This document shows positions 58,943 through 64,000 of a DNA stretch of 64,000 nt, one piece after another; within the stretch, counting starts at the first letter, position 1, and each line of letters starts with the position of its first letter. Origin of the DNA: Bryopsis sp. KO-2023. Taxonomy: Eukaryota; Chlorophyta; Ulvophyceae; Bryopsidales; Bryopsidaceae. The notes below the pieces were generated by a model. That model had not been told where the DNA came from, searched no databases, and saw nothing but the letters and a program-made list of their open reading frames with translations. A program made the position numbers and the translations under genes. The stretch covers positions 5,053,501-5,117,500 of the forward strand of contig BSYQ01000005.1 in assembly GCA_030272585.1 (NCBI GenBank), read 5' to 3'.

Positions 58943-61900
58943 ATGGCGAAAACCGTGACGATGCGCGGTTTACAGGTAAACGTTTCGCTTCGACGAGATC
59001 CATCCGCTCGACTCTCTTCGTCGCTACGTGTCGTGTGTTCTCATTTTCCCTGTACTCCTGGTGTTTCCAGCCATCTCATGTTGCCTCGCGTGACGCCTTT
59101 GGGCTGTGTTTTCTTTTTTTTTTTGCTTTCATGATTTTTCCAGATGTTCATATCGGACATCCGATCTTGCGCGAACAAAGAAGTCGAGGGCAGACGGGTC
59201 GAAAAAGAACTGGCGAAAATCCGTGAAAAATTCGGATCCGGAAAGCAGCTCACTGGTGGGTTGGTGCTCCTGTCTCAAATCAAAGCTCGAAAAAATGAAG
59301 ACGTTTTTTTTCGGTATTACTTTTTTTTTCCTTTTGTTTTGCTTTTCGTTCATCTTTAAACCTGCAACTTTCGACGATTTTGCGTGGAATAGTTTTGGGT
59401 TGTGTTGGCTGAATTTTGGTTTTGCCCTGCCTCCCCAGCTTATGACAAAAAAAAGTATGTGTGGAAGCTGCTCTATATTTACATGCTGGGATACAATGTG
59501 GAGTTTGGCCACAGACAAGCAGCAGACCTGATACCTGAAGAAAAGTGAGTTTGGACTGAGGGGGGGGGCTTTGCTTTTTGTTTTTTTTAATCAGGAAACC
59601 AAAAAGAGTTTGTTGCTGAGCTCGACTGAATAGACACACGCACCAGTTATTTTGTGCAGCTCTCCCCCACCCCCACCCCTTTTTTCAACTTTTTTGTGTT
59701 CTCAACCTGATGAATTCTGATGACTTAATAGGGAACCCAGCCGTGGGTGCAGGATAGCTTGATTCACTTGGAATGAAAACTCAAAAAGTTTTGTTTTAGA
59801 AGAATAAGGATACGAACCCAGTGGAAAATTGTAAAGAAACGAAGTGATATCGTGTGTCGATGTTACAAGCAGCAACTTTTTTTAATGTTTTTTTCACAGA
59901 TATGCAGAAAAGCAAGTCGGTTATGCCGCATGTTCCATTCTGCTCAACGAGGTGTGGGGTCTTTTACGAACACAAATCTTCCAAAAACATAAAACATTTC
60001 AGGGGAAAAATAAATAAATATATATTCAGGATTGGAAACGATGTAACTGTGTTCCAAACATGTTCATTCCAGCAACATACATCAAATTTTTTTGTTTTTC
60101 TTTTCTTCTGAATTTGAGGATATTCTCTTTCCCAATCGAAAGATATACAGAAACCAAATTCCCAGTTGATGGCTTTTTTTTTCATGTGTTTTGCCATGAC
60201 AAATTTTGCTTATGTGTGCGTACCAGAATGATGAGTTCATGCGGATAGCCATCAACTCCATACGGAATGATTTAATCAGCAGAAACGAAGCTTTCCAGTG
60301 CCTTGCCCTATCCTTCGTTGGAAATGGTAAACGCCCAGACCCAGAATTGATCATCAAATTAAACAGAGCTTGATTTTGAGTGAGACACAGGATGGGGTTG
60401 GTTTGTAGATATCAGAGGAATTGTTTTCCCAACCTTGTCATCCTTAAAAAAAAAGAAATTTACTGTGTTTTTTTTGTTTTTTTTTCCCTTTTTTTCAGTG
60501 GGTGGCCAAGAAATGGCGGAAGCGCTTACTCAAGATGTCATGAAGCTTTTGGTGAGAATAATCCTGGAATTCGTTAAAAAAAAGCTTCCAGTGAAGATTT
60601 TATTATATTTTTATAAGTTTGCTTAGTTGTTGAAATCACAACACGATATATATATATATCCCTCTGCAATTTTATGGCTGTTTTTTTGCCCCCTGACAAA
60701 AACATCCATACTGTAGTTTGGTAAAAAAAAAACCACTTCACAGGCTCCAGCTGGCGATTTTGTTGTTTGCATGTGTGTGTGTGTTTTTTTCTTTGGGAAT
60801 TTGCAGGCAAAAACAGTATCTAATACATTTTTTTTCCTTGATGTGATTTTTTTTTGTTTCAAAGACGAGTGGTGCGTCTCGACCGATTGTCCGAAAAAAG
60901 GCCGCCCTGTGTGTATTGAGGCTTTTCAGAAAAATGCCTCTTGATGCCGAGATGATCCAACCTTCTTCCTGGGGCCCTAAATTATCGGCCTTGCTGGACG
61001 AGCAAGATGTTGGATTGCTTCTGGGAATCGCCACCCTCCTTTTAGGAATAGTTTCAAGATCGTCAGCTGGTGAGTGCCTGGCCTCCGTAATTTTTAATTA
61101 TTTTTTTCAAGGGATTTTGGGAAAATGAGGGAGGGGTCATCTCCGGAGCTTGTACGTTTTGTTGTGATTCCGCATGCAGATTTCACTTATTTGTTTTGGA
61201 TGGTAATACTTATATTTGTTCTTCCCCCCTCCCGCGCCTTTTTATTATTTTTTTTGGACAGAAAAGGCGATACCAAAAAAAATATTGAGAGCTGTGAAAT
61301 TGAGGGATATTGATCAAGGTCCATTTTCGGGAATTTGCATTATTATTATCACGATCGTTCTTTTTCAAAAAATTGGGGGGGGGGAGAAATTATTTTTTTC
61401 CCCGAACTCACTGCAATTTTTTTATTTTATTTGTACTGCAGTTGGTTATGAAGCGTGCCTCCCGAAAATTGTGAAAATTTTGGGACGTCTCGTGTTGGAT
61501 AAGGATGTTGGGCAGCAGTACACCTACTATGGAATTCCTTCCCCTTGGCTCCAAGTCAAGTGCCTGAGGATTTTGCAATACTTCCCTCCGACCGAAGATC
61601 CTGCCATCGTGGCCAAGCTGACTGAAATTCTCGGATTAGTAATCAATGGTAAGAGGAAATCCCATCGCATGGGCTGGTCTGAACACTTGCTTTTCTTCAA
61701 TTGAAGTTTTTGTGCGTTGGGAAAGCCTATGGAGGATGAATGAGCGCCATGGATTTTCTGGGGTTCTCTTTGAACAAGTCAAAAATTCTGGCAGAAGGAT
61801 CGTCCGTGAGTTGACCTTTTTTTTTTTTCGTATTTTTCTTTTTTTTCAGTTTTTTTCTGTTTTCTGTTTTCTGCTGCTCAGGAATCAACGCGGTGAAAAA

Positions 61901-64000
61901 CCCCAACAAGAATAATGCCCTCCATGCGATCCTGTTCGAGGCCGTGTCCTTGACTTTGCACATCGACATGGATAGGGAATTGATGGTGCAGAGCGTGGCT
62001 TTGCTGGGGAAATTTTTGATGATAAACGAACCCAACATCAAATACCTCGCTCTCGAAAACATGTCCCGACTGGCGCTCATCCCAGAAATGCTGGAAGCCA
62101 TCACGAGGCATCAAAAAACCATTGTGGCTTCGCTGAAGGTGAGGGAAGCAGCTTTGGAATGCTCATTCCAAAGCTGCAATATTTTCAAAACACATTTTAA
62201 TGTGGAAATGGCACGTAAGTCTGAAAAACAAACCGTGATTATGGGAGGGGAACTCGGCCAGAAGCTAGCTACAACCTCGATCGTATTTTAGTGTGGGTTT
62301 AGTAATACTGCGGAGGTCACACTGAATCATGGAAAACATAAACGTTAACAAGAAGTGTAGATTTCGTGTGGCCCACACTATTTGCTCTTTTCTGAAATTT
62401 CTGCCGTTTGTTTTACGGAAATAGTGTAGGCTGCACTATACGATTAAGGGGTGTACCTAGCTGCACTTGTGGCATCTTGTTTTCTGCTTTCGAAATGCGT
62501 TGCATTCGAAGGATGTCGTTTTTTGGGAGGGGGCATTCAACAAGCAGCAGAGGGCCTGTTTGTCAGTTGTGTGTGTGTTTTCCCCTCAATTTCCAAAGTA
62601 TCAGAAATTCACTGTTTTCCTCCCAACTTTCAAATCATGGAAAATTACTGGCTATTCAACCACATCGATGGGGTTGAATAGCCCCATCGATGTGGGGGTA
62701 AAACTTGCGTTTTCAGTTTTGCCATATATATGGTTTATATTTTATATATATGTTGTCAATTCCAGGATCCCGATGTTAGTGTTCGGAAGCGAGCCCTTGA
62801 CCTGCTGTTTTCGACATGCGATGCGAGCAACTCGATGGAAAACGTGGAGGAGCTGTTGAAGTACATGACGGTGGCCGATTTCTCGATGCGGGAAGAGCTG
62901 ACCCTCAAAATCGCCATCCTCGCAGAGAGGTTTGCTCCAGATGTGAAATGGTACGTGGATGTTTCGATGGATTTGATCGAGAGGGCAGGGGAGTTTGTGA
63001 CCGAGGATATTTGGCATCGGGTCATTCAATTGGTGACCAACAACGAAGGAATGCGGCAATATGCTGCGAACAAGGTGGCGGAATCGCTGCAGAGGGGAGG
63101 ATCGCATGAGGTAACAGGGGAAAAAAAAAACAAGAAATGGGAAGAAAAACAATTGCAAACCAATGTCTAAACATATATATGGTGGTTTCTTTTGGGGTGG
63201 TATGGATGTAGGAGGTCTTGGGGTAATGTCGTAGTTCGATTTTCTGGGAAAATCTGGGGTTGCAGGTGTGTGGGAAGAGGCCCTGGCTTTTACCCCCCCT
63301 TTTTTTTTTCTTTTTCTAGTCTTGTTGTTATCTGCTTACATTGTTTTTTTTGGGGAAATGTTTATTCTGAGCCAACTGTAAGGTCTGGAGTTTAATGTGT
63401 GTGTGGGTTGCTCCTTCTGCAGGCTTTGATTGCGGTGGGGGCGTATGTTCTCGGAGAGTATGGGAGTTTGATCAGAAACCAGCATCCTCCCAGGGAGCTG
63501 TTTCAAATGTTGCACGAGCGTTTCGTAGCAGCCTCCTCCAGCACCAAGCCGCTGCTGCTGTCTGCCTTTTTGAAGATTCTGATGATGGACCACAACAACG
63601 CGGAGTTGAGGAACAGCGTGGTCCAAGTTTTCGAGAGGTACTCCAGGGTCGCCGATGCTGAGCTGCAACAGAGGGCAGTTGAATATTTGGTAGGTAAAAT
63701 AATAAAAAAAATATACATATATATTTATTTTATTTTTTCCTGAAAACCACACCAACCCACACTCAACAAATGCAAAAATGAGACAATATATGGAGGAAAA
63801 CTGTAGGAAAAGATATTACAGGAATGGAGCTACTTTTTTCCCTCGGATGAAACCCCTACCCATGATTTCGTTTTCTACATTTGCTGAATGCCTTTTTCCT
63901 AAAGCAACAAGAAGTGATATGCCATTCATTGATTTTTTTTTGGGGGGGGGGCAAAAACCAGTGTTGTGAATCGATTGTTGTGTCCGACTAGGCCCTGGCA
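58943..64000 (+). CDS. AP2A: AP-2 complex subunit alpha (alpha-adaptin), 5' part
   Basis: Twelve exons join in phase: 58943-58975, 59144-59255, 59439-59544, 59900-59951, 60227-60326, 60499-60551, 60865-61069, 61442-61648, 61882-62138, 62766-63110, 63423-63689, and 63992 to the window edge (ALA). The gene continues beyond 64000. About 515 residues of the N-terminal adaptin trunk are present: RGLQMFISDIRSC, KYVWKLLYIYMLGYNVEFGH, NSIRNDLISRNE, LALSFVGNVGG, KVAESLQRGG-type helices, and VGYEACLPKIVKILGRLV. Alpha-adaptin is a large subunit of the AP-2 clathrin adaptor at the plasma membrane and binds PIP2 and cargo during endocytosis. ATG 58943 fits the family (MA..MRGL start). The trunk is well conserved, so the call is secure. 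The appendage domain lies outside the window. Confidence 0.96.
62148..62177. repeat. Perfect 13-bp hairpin just inside an AP-2 alpha intron
   Basis: Arms GCAGCTTTGGAAT (62148-62160) and ATTCCAAAGCTGC (62165-62177) flank a 4-nt loop. The left arm begins 9 nt after the 5' splice site at 62139. Confidence 0.95.
62290..62439 (+). repeat. Dispersed repeat copy 2, with three palindromic motifs
   Basis: Same orientation as 2636-2804 relative to the plus strand and also intronic (AP-2 alpha, intron 62139-62765). Shared blocks include TAACAAG, AGTGTAGATTTCG, GCCCACACT and ATAGTGTAGGC. Its palindromic units are at 62306-62323, 62365-62379 and 62423-62437, each more degenerate than in copy 1. Confidence 0.75.
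62650..62695. repeat. Interlocked inverted repeats in an AP-2 alpha intron
   Basis: GGCTATTCAAC (62650-62660) pairs with GTTGAATAGCC (62673-62683), and CCACATCGATGGGG (62660-62673) pairs with CCCCATCGATGTGG (62682-62695). Both pairings are perfect (11 and 14 bp), and the order is A-B-A'-B', so the two hairpins cannot form fully together except as a pseudoknot. Confidence 0.95.

Overview
This window is nuclear DNA from an intron-rich eukaryote, most probably a green-lineage (streptophyte-type) alga. The coding exons recall plant families: an ARP4-type actin-related protein, a plant-like RPB12, an acyl-lipid-type hotdog thioesterase, a JMJ14/KDM5-like JmjC protein, a chromomethylase-like DNA methyltransferase and AP-2 alpha adaptin. 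Introns are GT-AG, short and T-rich. The lineage call is inference from protein resemblance; no organelle or rRNA marker is present.

Layout. 1-388 (+): last exon of a HEAT-repeat protein. 1555-3109 (+): two-RING protein. 3110-5043: no gene seen. 5044-8962 (-): 895-aa coiled-coil protein. 9287 to about 15.8 kb (-): JmjN/JmjC histone demethylase. 17380-17943 (+): small secreted protein with 24-bp repeats. 20335-20508 (+): RPB12. 21859-26048 (-): RIC1. 26322-31284 (+): ARP4, head-to-head with RIC1. 32066-36462 (+): sterol-sensing-domain RND/NPC1-like protein. 38817-40526 (-): intronless cytochrome P450. About 41.3-43.4 kb (+): hotdog thioesterase. 44138-48915 (-): nine exons of an unrecognised basic, probably nuclear, protein or tail. 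49435-58466 (-): BAH-type cytosine-5 DNA methyltransferase. 58943 to the right edge (+): AP-2 alpha adaptin, cut by the window end.

Most exon chains were rebuilt by hand, checking splice sites and codon phase at every junction; ARP4, AP-2 alpha, the methyltransferase, RIC1, the coiled-coil protein and the SSD protein close in frame throughout. Three genes (JmjC demethylase, ARP4, DNA methyltransferase) act on chromatin. They lie apart and I see no operon-like logic, only two tight divergent promoters (RIC1/ARP4 and methyltransferase/AP-2 alpha).

The methyltransferase locus is the most unusual part. Its last catalytic exon reads into a stop codon embedded in a possible splice donor. If that donor is used, the frame continues into nine downstream exons (633 aa) that have no start codon of their own. 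The gene also needs a 5-nt microexon, has a duplicated 3' splice site 41 nt apart, and carries in its introns a ~200-bp near-identical inverted repeat, a four-copy tandem repeat, two long poly-C tracts and two perfect palindromes. Elsewhere, a dispersed repeat with three palindromic 15-mers sits in introns of two unrelated genes, and one AP-2 alpha intron carries interlocked inverted repeats.
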